A DNA stretch of 64,000 bases from Agrococcus jenensis (GTDB lineage: Bacteria; Actinomycetota; Actinomycetes; Actinomycetales; Microbacteriaceae): positions 1 to 64,000 of the forward strand of contig NZ_RKHJ01000001.1 in assembly GCF_003752465.1 (NCBI RefSeq). The letters are read 5' to 3'. Positions 23,930 to 31,727 of the stretch are shown piece after piece. Every line of letters begins with the position of its first letter. Position 1 is the stretch's first letter. The position numbers were made by a program, and so were the translations under genes. The notes under the pieces were generated by a model. The model saw nothing but the letters and a program-made list of their open reading frames with translations. It did not search any database and had not been told where the DNA came from.

Positions 23930-25447
23930 TCAGTGCGCCGAGGGGGCCTCCGCGCCGGCGTGCTCGACGTGCTCGCGCTCGTCCGGCACGACGTCCGCGG
24001 GCTTCCGCAGCCACAGGGTCGCGATCACACCGATCGTCCAGAGCGCCGCGGCGCCCATGAACGCGATCCGCGCGCCCTCGAGCAGCGCCTCGCCGTGGGC
24101 GACGCCGTCGGCGACGAGCTGCGCCTGGCGCGTCGCCATGATCGTGACGAACGCGGCGGTGCCGGCGGCGCCGGCGACCTGCTGCACGGTGCTGAGCACC
24201 GCGGAGCCGTGGCCGTAGAGGTGCTTCGGCAGCGCGCCGAGCGACACCGTGAAGAGCGGCGGGAACGTGAAGGCGAAGCCGAGGCTCAGCGTCACCTGCA
24301 TCGCGAGCACGAGGTACCAGGGCGTCGAGATGTGCAGCTGCGTGTAGAGCACGAGCGCGGTCAGCACGATGAGCGCACCGGGGATGACGAGCGGGCGGGG
24401 ACCCCAGCGGTCGTAGAGGTTGCCGACCACCGGGCCGAGGAGGCCGGTGAGCAGCGCGCCAGGCAGCGTGATGAGGCCGACCTGGATCGGCTCGAGGCCC
24501 ATCGAGTCCTGCAGGATGAGCGGCAGCATGATGAGCGTGCCGAACATCGCGGCCATCGCGAGGCCCATCACCACGACGGCCGCGGTGAAGAGCGGGTGCC
24601 GGAACGTGCGCAGGTCGAGCAGCGCGTCGTCGGTGCGCTGCAGGCGGCGCTGGCGCAGGATGAAGAGGGTCAGCGCGACGACGCCGACGCCGAGCGCGGT
24701 CGGCAGCTGCCAGGCCGGCAGGTCGGCGGCGCCGATGAGCGACAGGCCGTAGACGAGCCCGCCGAAGCCGAACCCGGCGAGCGGGATCGAGACGACGTCG
24801 AGGTGCGGGGGCTCCTGCGCCTCGCCGCGCTTGAGGCTCCGCGCGCCGACGAGCAGCATGATGAGCGCGAGCGGCGCGACGCCGAGGAAGATGAAGTGCC
24901 ACGAGGCGACCTGCAGGATCGCGCCGGAGACGGTCGGTCCGAGGGCCGGGGCCACCGAGATCACGAGCGAGATGGTGCCCATGAAGGCGCCGCGACGGGC
25001 GGGCGGCACGAGCTGCATGACCGTGGTCATGAGCAGCGGGAAGACCACCGCCGTGCCGGAGGCCTGGATGACCCGGCCGAGCAGCAGCAGCGGGAACGAC
25101 GAGGCGATGCCGGCGAGCACGGTGCCGAGCACGAACGCGCTCATGGCGGCGATGAAGAGCGTGCGCGTCGTGAAGCGCGCCATGAGCCAGCCCGTGATCG
25201 GGATGACGATCGCCATCGTGAGCAGGAACGCCGTGGTCAGCCACTGCGCCGCGCGCTCGTCGATGCCGAGCACCGGGTCGGCGACGAGCGTCGAGATCGC
25301 GACGTTCATCGCGGTCTCGTTGAGGATGACGACGAACGCCGACACCAGCAGGGTGGCGATGATGACGGCACCACCGGGTGCCAGTCGTTCGGTTGCGGGG
25401 CGCGCGTCGGCGCGCGGGGACTGGGTGTCGATCTGCATGGGTTCCAT
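23930..25447 (-). CDS. MFS transporter, DHA2 (EmrB/QacA-like, 14-helix) family
   Basis: A 505-residue drug:proton antiporter-type permease. Family landmarks are ILNETAMNVAIS in helix 1, AQWLTTAFLLTMAIVIPITGWLMARFTTRTLF (motif A region), LGRVIQASGTAVVFPLL, and the antiporter motif C-like VISVAPALGPTVSGAILQ in helix 5. The C-terminus is His/Glu-rich and polar. Such pumps export hydrophobic compounds, and the substrate here is unknown. No adjacent TetR or MarR gene is present. The upstream sequence has a small GCGT/ACGC inverted repeat that could be an operator. Confidence 0.9.
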   Translation of the reverse strand: MEPMQIDTQSPRADARPATERLAPGGAVIIATLLVSAFVVILNETAMNVAISTLVADPVLGIDERAAQWLTTAFLLTMAIVIPITGWLMARFTTRTLFIAAMSAFVLGTVLAGIASSFPLLLLGRVIQASGTAVVFPLLMTTVMQLVPPARRGAFMGTISLVISVAPALGPTVSGAILQVASWHFIFLGVAPLALIMLLVGARSLKRGEAQEPPHLDVVSIPLAGFGFGGLVYGLSLIGAADLPAWQLPTALGVGVVALTLFILRQRRLQRTDDALLDLRTFRHPLFTAAVVVMGLAMAAMFGTLIMLPLILQDSMGLEPIQVGLITLPGALLTGLLGPVVGNLYDRWGPRPLVIPGALIVLTALVLYTQLHISTPWYLVLAMQVTLSLGFAFTFPPLFTVSLGALPKHLYGHGSAVLSTVQQVAGAAGTAAFVTIMATRQAQLVADGVAHGEALLEGARIAFMGAAALWTIGVIATLWLRKPADVVPDEREHVEHAGAEAPSAH

Positions 25448-25530
25448 CTCGCGAGTGATGCGTCAATCCAACGCAGACCCGGCGCGGGCATTCCCACGGG
25501 GGTCGCGCCGGTGCGTGGAGACCCTGCAGG

Positions 25531-25938
25531 TCAGGCCTGCGGCGCCTCCATGAAGAAGAAGTCGATGATGTGGCCGTCGGGATCGGTGAGCTGGCCGCCG
25601 TACATGCCCCACTCGCTGTCCTCGACCGGCTTCGAGAGCCTACCGCCTGCCGAGGCTCCGGCGGCGGCGAACGCGTCCACCTCCTCGCGGCTGCCCAGCA
25701 GCAGCGCGAGCAGGTTCTCGAGCGTGCCCTCGGGGGCGCGGCGCTGTTCGCCGACGAGGAACTCGTCGAACTTCGCGTGCTCGAGCAGCATGATCGCGAC
25801 CTGCTCGGTCAGCACCATGCAGCTCGTCGTCTCGTCGCTGAACATCGGGTTCCGCTCGAACCCCAGCGCCTCGTAGAACGCGGTCGAGCGGGCGACGTCG
25901 GCCACCGCGTGGTTGGGGAACACCATCTGGACTGCCAT
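25531..25938 (-). CDS. VOC family (glyoxalase/bleomycin-resistance-like) protein
   Basis: A 135-residue vicinal-oxygen-chelate fold protein starting MAVQMVFPNHAVADVARSTAFYEALGF at 25938, behind GAGGAG. The second half ends in the typical YGGQLTDPDGHIIDFFFM. The first metal-ligand position appears to be Asn-His (PNHAV). The C-terminal Glu/His region is less conserved, so metal-dependent catalysis is uncertain and a sequestering or unknown role is equally possible. It is divergent from the FUSC gene, with about 100 bases between them. Confidence 0.85.
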   Translation of the reverse strand: MAVQMVFPNHAVADVARSTAFYEALGFERNPMFSDETTSCMVLTEQVAIMLLEHAKFDEFLVGEQRRAPEGTLENLLALLLGSREEVDAFAAAGASAGGRLSKPVEDSEWGMYGGQLTDPDGHIIDFFFMEAPQA

Positions 25939-26025
25939 GACCGCTCCTCGCGCGCAGGGTGGGGACGGCGCCCACCGTAGTCGTGCGAGCGGGCGGCCGT
26001 CTACGGGCGCATCCGGGCCCGCCAC

Positions 26026-26031
26026 TACCAT
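26026..26031 (+). promoter_or_regulatory. Possible -10 element TACCAT upstream of the FUSC gene
   Basis: TACCAT lies eight bases before the GTG at 26040, which opens a 16-codon frame running into the FUSC start. It resembles the leaderless promoters elsewhere in the window. Confidence 0.4.
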
Positions 26032-26039
26032 GGAGGACC

Positions 26040-26090
26040 GTGGAGATGACGCGGATCGGCACCCGGGCGGCCGCCCCGCTCCCGCGATGA
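26040..26090 (+). CDS. Putative 16-codon leader ORF coupled to the FUSC gene
   Basis: GTG GAG ATG begins a frame encoding VEMTRIGTRAAAPLPR and stopping at TGA 26088-26090, which overlaps the FUSC ATG (ATGA). The larger gene has no Shine-Dalgarno of its own, so ribosomes finishing this leader could re-initiate there. Evidence is position only; the peptide itself has no recognisable motif and translation is unproven. Confidence 0.35.
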   Translation: MEMTRIGTRAAAPLPR

Positions 26091-27127
26091 GCAGCCCTGG
26101 GTTCCGCCAGGCGCTCCTCTCCTTCGGGCCGCACGCCGGCGCCCACCGCGTCGCCCTGCGCGCGAGCGCCAGCACCGCCGTGCCGCTGGTCGTGCTGCTC
26201 CTCATCGGCCACAGCGAGTGGTCTGCCTGGGCGGCGTTCGGCGCCTTCGCGGCGCTCTACGGCCGCAACCGGGTGCACCTCACGCGGCTCGCGATGCAGT
26301 CGACCGCCGCGGGCGTGATGCTCGTCGCCGTCGTGCTCGGCTCGCTCGTCGCGACGCTGCCCGACCCGCTCTGGCCCATGATCGTCGGCGGTGCCGTGCT
26401 CGCCGGCCTCGTCTCGATCGTGTCCGACGCCGAGGACTGGCACCCGCCCGGGCCGCTCTTCGCGCTCTTCGCGTTCAGCGGCTCGGCGTCGATCCCCGGG
26501 ATCACGCTCGCGGGGGTCGGCACGGCGGCCGGCGTCGCCGCCGCATCCGCCGCCTTCGCCGTGCTGCTCGGCTCCGCCGGCACCGCGTGGCGCCGCGCGC
26601 GGCGGCTGCCGCCGCTCGAGTCGCCGCCGACGGCACGGGACTACCGCCTCTCCCCCGGTCGCCGCGTGCAGCTGCGGCGCGTCGCCCGGTACGCGATCGG
26701 CGTGCTGCTCGCGGGCACGATCGCGGCCGCGCTCGGGATCGGGCACCCCTACTGGGCGATGGTGTCGGCAGTCGTGCCGATCTCGGCCGGCGCGTTCGCC
26801 GCCGGGCTCGCCCGCGGCACCCAGCGCATCCTCGGCACGACGTTCGGCGTGCTGCTCGCCGCGGGCGTGCTGCTGCTCGATCCCAGCGCGCTCGTGATCG
26901 TGCTGCTCGTCGCGGTCATCGCCTTCGGCGCCGAGCTGCTGGTCGGCCGCAACTACGGGCTGGCGATGGTCTTCGTCACGCCGCTCGCGCTGCTCTCGGT
27001 GCACCTGGCCTCGCCGACGCCCGTCGACCAGCTGCTCGTCGACCGGCTCGTCGAGTCGGTCATCGGCGCGCTCGTCGGGATCGCGGTCGGCTTCGCCACC
27101 CGTCGCTGGGGCTCCCTGCCGCGCTGA
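26087..27127 (+). CDS. FUSC family (aromatic acid exporter-like) membrane protein
   Basis: A 346-residue protein with two blocks of hydrophobic helices: residues about 30-160, and about 200-340 after a charged linker (WRRARRLPPLESPPTARDYRLS). GHPYWAMVSAVVPISAGAF and RGTQRILGTTFGVLLAAGVL in the second block match the FUSC/ArAE-type conserved region. Distant relatives export aromatic acids; the role here is unknown. The start at 26087 is inferred from the overlap with a short leader frame; an in-frame ATG at 26030 sits within the likely promoter. Confidence 0.82.
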   Translation: MSSPGFRQALLSFGPHAGAHRVALRASASTAVPLVVLLLIGHSEWSAWAAFGAFAALYGRNRVHLTRLAMQSTAAGVMLVAVVLGSLVATLPDPLWPMIVGGAVLAGLVSIVSDAEDWHPPGPLFALFAFSGSASIPGITLAGVGTAAGVAAASAAFAVLLGSAGTAWRRARRLPPLESPPTARDYRLSPGRRVQLRRVARYAIGVLLAGTIAAALGIGHPYWAMVSAVVPISAGAFAAGLARGTQRILGTTFGVLLAAGVLLLDPSALVIVLLVAVIAFGAELLVGRNYGLAMVFVTPLALLSVHLASPTPVDQLLVDRLVESVIGALVGIAVGFATRRWGSLPR

Positions 27128-27150
27128 GGCCCTGTGCTATCAAGGTGGGC

Positions 27151-27780
27151 ATGGCGCTCACCCCGGCTCGCGAACGCGATCCGAACGACCCCTACTTCCA
27201 GCGGGTCTTCACGGTCGCCAACGCGGTCACGCTGCTGCGCTTCGGGCTGCTCGTGCCGGTGTGCTGGCTCGTCGTCACGGGCGCCGACGGATCGTGGGTG
27301 CCCGTCATCCTGCTGGCCGTCTGGGCATCGACCGACTGGATCGACGGCGTGCTCGCCAGGGCGCTCCACCAGGAGTCGCGGCTCGGCGAGGTGCTCGACC
27401 CCATCGCGGATCGCATCGGCATCATCGGCGTGACGCTCTCGCTCGCGATCGCGGGCGTCGTCGAGTGGTGGATCCTCGCCGTCATCTTCGGCATGGACGT
27501 GCTCGCGGTCGTCTTCGCCGGGCGCGAGGCGCGCGACGGCAGCATCCACGTGTCCTGGCTCGGGAAGATCCGCACCGCGCTGCTGCTGCTGGCGATCGTC
27601 GTGCTGCTGCTCGGGCACACGGTCGTGCCATGGGCGGCCCCGATCGGCATGACCCTGCTGCTCGTCGGGACGGGTCTGCACATCATCGCCGCGGTCGACT
27701 ACATGCTCAAGGCGCGTCGCCTGCGGCTGGTGCAGACTGGGACGACCACTGCGACGACCACGAACCGGGAGCCGAGATGA
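27151..27780 (+). CDS. CDP-alcohol phosphatidyltransferase family protein
   Basis: Membrane enzyme of phospholipid synthesis, 209 residues. The full CDP-OH-P catalytic signature D-x2-DG-x2-AR-x8-G-x3-D-x3-D is present as Asp62, Asp65-Gly66, Ala69-Arg70, Gly79, Asp83 and Asp87, followed by several hydrophobic helices. This could be a PgsA-like phosphatidylglycerophosphate synthase or another transferase; the acceptor alcohol cannot be told from the sequence. The chosen ATG at 27151 follows AAGGTGGGC. The stop overlaps the next gene (ATGA). Confidence 0.92.
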   Translation: MALTPARERDPNDPYFQRVFTVANAVTLLRFGLLVPVCWLVVTGADGSWVPVILLAVWASTDWIDGVLARALHQESRLGEVLDPIADRIGIIGVTLSLAIAGVVEWWILAVIFGMDVLAVVFAGREARDGSIHVSWLGKIRTALLLLAIVVLLLGHTVVPWAAPIGMTLLLVGTGLHIIAAVDYMLKARRLRLVQTGTTTATTTNREPR

Positions 27781-28217
27781 CCGACTGGACCGAGGAGCGC
27801 GAGCGGCTGGCGTCGCTCGTCGAGGACATCCTCGCTGGCTGGCACGAGTCGGTGGAGCGCGTGCCCGGCGAGGACGGCGACGAGGACACGATCGTCGCGC
27901 GCGACGGCGACAAGGTGATGGCGATCCTGCCGCTCGACGACGAGAGCGTCGAGGCGATGGTCGACGCCGAGGCCGAGGGCGAGCTCGCGCAGTGGCTGCG
28001 CGACGAGCTCGCGGAGGACGAGGATCGCGACGACGACGACCTCGACGACGAGGGCGACGACGACCTCGAGGCCGCTGCCGACGCCTGGCTGGGCGACGAC
28101 GACAGCGACGACGACGACACCACGACGACCGTCGTCGTCGCGGATGACGACGACATCGACCTCGACGACTGGGACGACCCCGAGGCCGACGCGCTCATCG
28201 ACGAGCTGCCGCGCTGA
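27777..28217 (+). CDS. Hypothetical protein with Asp-rich C-terminal half
   Basis: A 146-residue acidic protein translationally coupled to the phosphatidyltransferase gene by ATGA. Residues 1-80 form an ordinary small domain (MTDWTEERERLASLVEDILAG). From about 82 the chain is dominated by Asp with a short TTTT and VVV interruption (DDDTTTTVVVADDDDID). No known domain recognised. The tail is probably disordered and could bind cations or basic partners. Its coding strand is a run of GAC codons, so replication slippage may change length between strains. Confidence 0.7.
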   Translation: MTDWTEERERLASLVEDILAGWHESVERVPGEDGDEDTIVARDGDKVMAILPLDDESVEAMVDAEAEGELAQWLRDELAEDEDRDDDDLDDEGDDDLEAAADAWLGDDDSDDDDTTTTVVVADDDDIDLDDWDDPEADALIDELPR

Positions 28218-28281
28218 AGCGCCCTCACCGCCCGATCCCGGCAGCGGGGAATGCCGACGCGCACGGCGCGTTGGCCCCAGC

Positions 28282-28314
28282 ATGCAGATCGACATCTGGT
28301 CAGACGTGGCGTAG
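28282..28314 (+). pseudogene. 5' stub of the original DsbA/FrnE-family gene
   Basis: ATG CAG ATC GAC ATC TGG TCA GAC GTG GCG then TAG: ten codons encoding MQIDIWSDVA, the expected N-terminus of a FrnE-like protein, cut off where the inserted DNA begins. The codons from GAC onward recur in the intact gene at 30268-30939. This is the left junction of the insertion. Confidence 0.75.
28291..28312 (+). repeat. Left copy of 22-bp direct repeat (candidate attL)
   Basis: Identical over 22 bases to 30289-30310; begins GACATCTGG and ends GACGTGGCGT. The bases on either side differ between the copies, so the repeat ends are sharp. One copy lies in the gene stub and the other in the intact gene, as expected for a duplicated insertion core. 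Confidence 0.85.
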
Positions 28315-28321
28315 TTGACGA

Positions 28322-28349
28322 TTGGCGCTGCAGACGCGCCGAGTAATTC
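28322..28349 (+). promoter_or_regulatory. Candidate promoter of the AIPR gene
   Basis: TTGGCG (28322-28327), 16 bases, TAATTC (28344-28349), about 40 bases before the ATG at 28389. It lies just inside the left repeat, so the insert would bring its own promoter. Confidence 0.4.
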
Positions 28350-28388
28350 TCATTGCGCTCGTTCCGGTCCCATGCCAGGGTCGCAATC

Positions 28389-30116
28389 ATGGTGCAAAAC
28401 GAGCGCGTGTTGATCGACAGTCACATCGCCGCGGCGCAGGCGGAGCGCGACGCGCCTCTACCCAAAGACGTGGCCTTCGAGACCTTCACGGCTGAGATGG
28501 CGCTGAAGGAGCACAACCTCACGCCGGAGCAGATCGAGGCGGGTCGGATTGGCGGCGGTAAGGATGGCGCAATCGATGGCGTTTACGTCTTCCTCGACGA
28601 CGAGCTCTTGGCGGAGGACTCCGAGATCTTCGACGACGATCACCTCGCGTCCAAGGTGCGTAAGAATGCGTCGATCCATCTGCATCTGATTCAAGCCAAA
28701 GAAGAGACGGGCTTCACTGAAACGGCGCTCGACAAAGTCGAGGTATCGACGTCGAAGCTCCTGAACCTAGACTCCACTGACGAGGAACTAAGCGTCTACT
28801 ACTCGGCAGAGGTGATAGCGCGGATACGGCTGTTCACGCGCGTCTGGAAGAAGTTGCTGATCCGATCCCCCGAGGTGTCGATCCGATTCGATTACGCGAC
28901 CAAGGCGGACACAAAGAACATCGCAGAGGCGGTTGCTCAGAAACGAATCGACCTCGAGCAGCATCTCAAATCCCTGGTGCCCGGCGCCACTACTCAAGTA
29001 GCTTTCCTCGGCGCCCGCGAGCTTTGGGAGATCGCCGACGCCGTCCCAGAATACGATCTCCAGCTGCGCTTCACCGAGTACCTCTCAAAGGCAGACTCCT
29101 ACACGGGCCTCGTGGCGCTAGCCGACTACTTCGAGTTCCTCTGCGACCCGGACGGATCACTCCGAGGGCACCTCTTCGACTGGAACGTCCGCGACTACCA
29201 GGGCGGTGTCGCAGTCAATCGTGGGATTGAGGAGACTCTCGAGTCCGACTCGTCGGACGACTTCTGGTGGCTGAACAACGGCGTCACGATCCTGTGCGCG
29301 GGCGTCACGATCGGCGGCGACAAGACCTTCACTATGCAGAACGTGCAGATCGTCAATGGGATGCAGACGTCCCACAGCATCCACAGCGCGATTACGCGCA
29401 TCGGAGCACAAGTCGAGCGCTCGCGCAATCGCTCTGTACTGGTGCGAGTGTTCGTCACCCAGGACGAGGCAGCTCGCGATCGGATCATCCGAGCAACGAA
29501 CAGCCAAACGAAGGTGGCAGACGCCTCACTCCATGCGACGGAGGATCTGCATAGGCAGATCGAGGCGTACTTTTTCTCGCGAGGCTGGTTCTACGATCGG
29601 CGCAAGAACTTCTATAAGAATATGGGACGCCCGGCCGACCGCATCGTCTCAATCTCGGGACTCGGGCAGGCCGTCATCGCCCTCGGGCTCAGCCGACCCG
29701 ATGACGCTCGCGCGCGTCCGTCTTCGTTGCTCAGCAAGGAGGCGGACTACAAGCAGATCTTCTCCTCCACGTTGCCGCTGGCGACGTATCTCTGGATTGC
29801 GCAGTTCCAGCGCCGCACCGAGACGCTCCTCCGGGGCGTCGACGAGATCGACGCTCACCTTCGAACGAACTTCCGCTTCCACGTCGGCCTGTACCTTGTG
29901 ACACGGCTGAAGGCGGCTCAGATCTATAGTCCGACGCAGCTGAACGCCCTGGCGGCCGAGCCCGTGTCACTCACTCCTGAACAGGTCGCTGAGGCGATGG
30001 CCGCAGTCGCGAAGCTTGGGACAGAGACCGCCAGGGATGAGGACGCGCCGATCGACCGCGTCGCCAAGTCTCGATCGTTCGTAGAGAAAGTCATCGCACT
30101 CGCCCTCGCGCCGTAA
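28389..30116 (+). CDS. AIPR-family protein, putative abortive-infection phage defence
   Basis: A 575-residue protein of the AIPR (abortive infection phage resistance) type. Near the N-terminus, GGGKDGAIDGVYVF (Asp63) and HLHLIQAKEE (Gln102, Lys104) form a PD-(D/E)xK/Mrr-like nuclease signature. The central region has FDWNVRDYQGG (about residue 265), WLNNGVTILCAG, NVQIVNGMQTSHSI and RATNSQTKVADASL, the characteristic AIPR block. The likely ATG is 28389, though a TTG at 28353 extends the frame. Codon use is less GC-rich than the neighbours. Family members are tied to phage defence; DNA or RNA cleavage is inferred. It is the only gene in the insert. Confidence 0.85.
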   Translation: MVQNERVLIDSHIAAAQAERDAPLPKDVAFETFTAEMALKEHNLTPEQIEAGRIGGGKDGAIDGVYVFLDDELLAEDSEIFDDDHLASKVRKNASIHLHLIQAKEETGFTETALDKVEVSTSKLLNLDSTDEELSVYYSAEVIARIRLFTRVWKKLLIRSPEVSIRFDYATKADTKNIAEAVAQKRIDLEQHLKSLVPGATTQVAFLGARELWEIADAVPEYDLQLRFTEYLSKADSYTGLVALADYFEFLCDPDGSLRGHLFDWNVRDYQGGVAVNRGIEETLESDSSDDFWWLNNGVTILCAGVTIGGDKTFTMQNVQIVNGMQTSHSIHSAITRIGAQVERSRNRSVLVRVFVTQDEAARDRIIRATNSQTKVADASLHATEDLHRQIEAYFFSRGWFYDRRKNFYKNMGRPADRIVSISGLGQAVIALGLSRPDDARARPSSLLSKEADYKQIFSSTLPLATYLWIAQFQRRTETLLRGVDEIDAHLRTNFRFHVGLYLVTRLKAAQIYSPTQLNALAAEPVSLTPEQVAEAMAAVAKLGTETARDEDAPIDRVAKSRSFVEKVIALALAP

Positions 30117-30267
30117 CCGAGGCCGGCAGTTTGCGTGCAGTTGTCGCGCATAGCGATGACTTACCGCTGCCCGCAGGGTCGGCGCAAACGAGACCAAGGC
30201 GCGCAGGCCGCGACTGGTTCGCGCTCCGGCATGGAATGAAGCGTGGCCCGCTCCGCTTGAACCCACT

Positions 30268-30939
30268 ATGCAGAGAACGATAAGCGTAGACATCTGGTCA
30301 GACGTGGCGTGCCCGTGGTGCTTCATCGGCAAGCGCCGGTTCGAGGCGGCGCTCAGCACGTGGGAGCACCGCGACGAGGTCGAGGTGACCTGGCACTCGT
30401 TCCAGCTCGACCCGACTCTCCCTGAGCACTACGACGGCACCGAGATCGACTACCTCGCGAGCCGCAAGGGGCTGCCGCCCGAGCAGGTGCGGCAGATGTT
30501 CGCGCACGTGACGCAGCAGGCCGCCGGCGAGGGCCTCGCCTACGACTTCGACCGGCTCGTGGTCGCCAACAGCCTGCGCGCGCACCAGCTGCTGCACCTC
30601 GCGAAGGCGCACGGCGCGGGCGACGCGGTGAAGGAGGCGCTGCTCTCGGGGCACTTCGAGCAGGGCACCGACATCGGTGACGTCGAGGCGCTCGTCGCCA
30701 TCGGCACGGGGGCGGGCCTCGACGCGCAGGAGATCCGCGACGCGCTCGCGGACGAGCGCTACCTGCCCGCCGTGCGTGCCGACATCCAGCAGGCGCAGGA
30801 GCTCGGGGTCAACGGCGTGCCGTTCTTCGTCTTCGACATGCGGCTCGGGCTCTCGGGCGCGCAGCCCGCGTCGACCTTCACGCAGGCGCTCGATCAGGCG
30901 CGGGCGCTCGCCCTCGAGGACGCGACCGCCGAGCGCTGA
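30268..30939 (+). CDS. DsbA family oxidoreductase (FrnE-like), re-started by the insertion
   Basis: Thioredoxin-fold protein of 223 residues. It has the active-site CPWC (Cys15, Cys18), IGKRRFEAAL after it, and the cis-proline motif NGVPFFVFD near residue 180. FrnE-like members act in the cytoplasm on disulfides or isomerise polyketide-type substrates; the physiological partner is unknown. Codons 2-7 (QRTISV) differ from the resident N-terminus preserved in the stub at 28282 (MQIDIW). The gene thus has a replaced 5' end and upstream region, and its promoter is probably no longer the original one. Confidence 0.9.
   Translation: MQRTISVDIWSDVACPWCFIGKRRFEAALSTWEHRDEVEVTWHSFQLDPTLPEHYDGTEIDYLASRKGLPPEQVRQMFAHVTQQAAGEGLAYDFDRLVVANSLRAHQLLHLAKAHGAGDAVKEALLSGHFEQGTDIGDVEALVAIGTGAGLDAQEIRDALADERYLPAVRADIQQAQELGVNGVPFFVFDMRLGLSGAQPASTFTQALDQARALALEDATAER
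30289..30310 (+). repeat. Right copy of 22-bp direct repeat (candidate attR)
   Basis: Identical to 28291-28312, within codons 8-15 of the intact DsbA/FrnE-family gene. Separation between copies is 1998 bases. Confidence 0.85.
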
Positions 30940-30957
30940 GGCCGGCGCCTCGGCCGA

Positions 30958-31713
30958 TCAGGCCGGGCGCCGCGCCAGGTAGACCCACTCGCGGCCGGGG
31001 CGGTCCGGGGCATCGCGCACGTCGACGAGCTCGAGCCCGGCAGCGACGAGCGAGCGCTCGATCGCCGCGCGCGGTCGGAAGCGCAGCGTCGACGTCGAGT
31101 CGATGCGCGCGCCGTCGCGGTGGAAGATCGTCGGCGACGCGAACGTGACGAACTGGCCGTCGACGTCGGTCACCTCGACCCACTCCTCGACCGCGCCCTC
31201 GTGCGGCACGTCGACGACGTGGCGGGTCGCCTCGCGCGTCCAGTCCCGCCACGCCTCGCGCTCCGGACGGCGCGACTCGAAGACGAGCGTGCCGTCGGGC
31301 CGGAGCGCGCGGCGGGCCGCGACGAGCACCGCGTGCCAGTCGAGGTCGTCGAGGAAGACCTGCGCGACGTTCGCCGTCATGGTGACGACGTCGACGCCGT
31401 GCGCCGGGGACGCATCCGCTGCGGTCGCGTCGGCGGTGCCGACCACCCAGCGGACCGCCTCGGCGCCGGGCTTCGCCCGCGCGACGTCGACGGATGCCGC
31501 CGCCGGGTCGACGCCCGTCACGGCGACGCCGCGCGCGGCGAGCATGAGCGCGAAGGTGCCGGTGCCGCAGCCGATGTCGAGCACCGACCGCGCACCGAGC
31601 TCGTCGACGACGAGCCGCTCGTAGACCTCGAGGTCCGAGCGATCGGGGTCCAGCGCGTCGTAGACCGCGGCGAGCCGCGGGTCGCCGAAGATCGGGTCGG
31701 GCGCCGACGCCAT
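30958..31713 (-). CDS. Class I SAM-dependent methyltransferase
   Basis: A 251-residue protein with a Rossmann-type SAM-binding motif I, VLDIGCGTGTFAL (about residues 44-56), acidic motif II GVDPAAASVDVARA, and a post-III RRALRPDGTLVFESR. MASAPDPIFGDPRLAAVYDAL precedes the fold, as in ubiquinone/small-molecule methyltransferase-like families. The substrate is unknown. It lies 14 bases downstream of the helicase gene on the same strand and may be co-transcribed with it; the function gives no obvious link. Confidence 0.88.
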   Translation of the reverse strand: MASAPDPIFGDPRLAAVYDALDPDRSDLEVYERLVVDELGARSVLDIGCGTGTFALMLAARGVAVTGVDPAAASVDVARAKPGAEAVRWVVGTADATAADASPAHGVDVVTMTANVAQVFLDDLDWHAVLVAARRALRPDGTLVFESRRPEREAWRDWTREATRHVVDVPHEGAVEEWVEVTDVDGQFVTFASPTIFHRDGARIDSTSTLRFRPRAAIERSLVAAGLELVDVRDAPDRPGREWVYLARRPA

Positions 31714-31727
31714 CCGATCGGGCTGCC

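Larger units (their letters stand above)
28313..30288. mobile_element. Putative single-gene defence insertion in the dsbA/frnE gene
   Basis: About 1.98 kb bounded by a 22-bp direct repeat derived from the 5' coding end of a DsbA/FrnE-family gene. It contains one AIPR-type gene, a likely promoter just inside the left end and about 150 non-coding bases at the right end. Two 60-base lines counted inside (from 28681 and 29161) are 52% and 63% G+C against 77% for a line in the neighbouring gene (from 30721). No integrase, transposase or terminal inverted repeat is visible, so how it moves is unknown. Confidence 0.65.

Noticed and set aside
25523..25545. ctgcaggtcaggcctgc hairpin at the 3' end of the VOC gene as a terminator
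   Set aside because: The arms are short and overlapping self-complementary PstI-like sequence, inside the coding end, with no T-tract.
30257..30284. TTGAAC-N16-GATAAG as a promoter for the DsbA/FrnE-family gene
   Set aside because: Transcription would start downstream of the ATG at 30268 and leave no good start codon before CPWC, so it is probably coincidental.
28218..30310. Integrase, transposase or terminal inverted repeats for the AIPR insert
   Set aside because: I searched both strands of the insert and flanks by eye and found only the direct repeat; the other frames inside are shadows of the AIPR gene.
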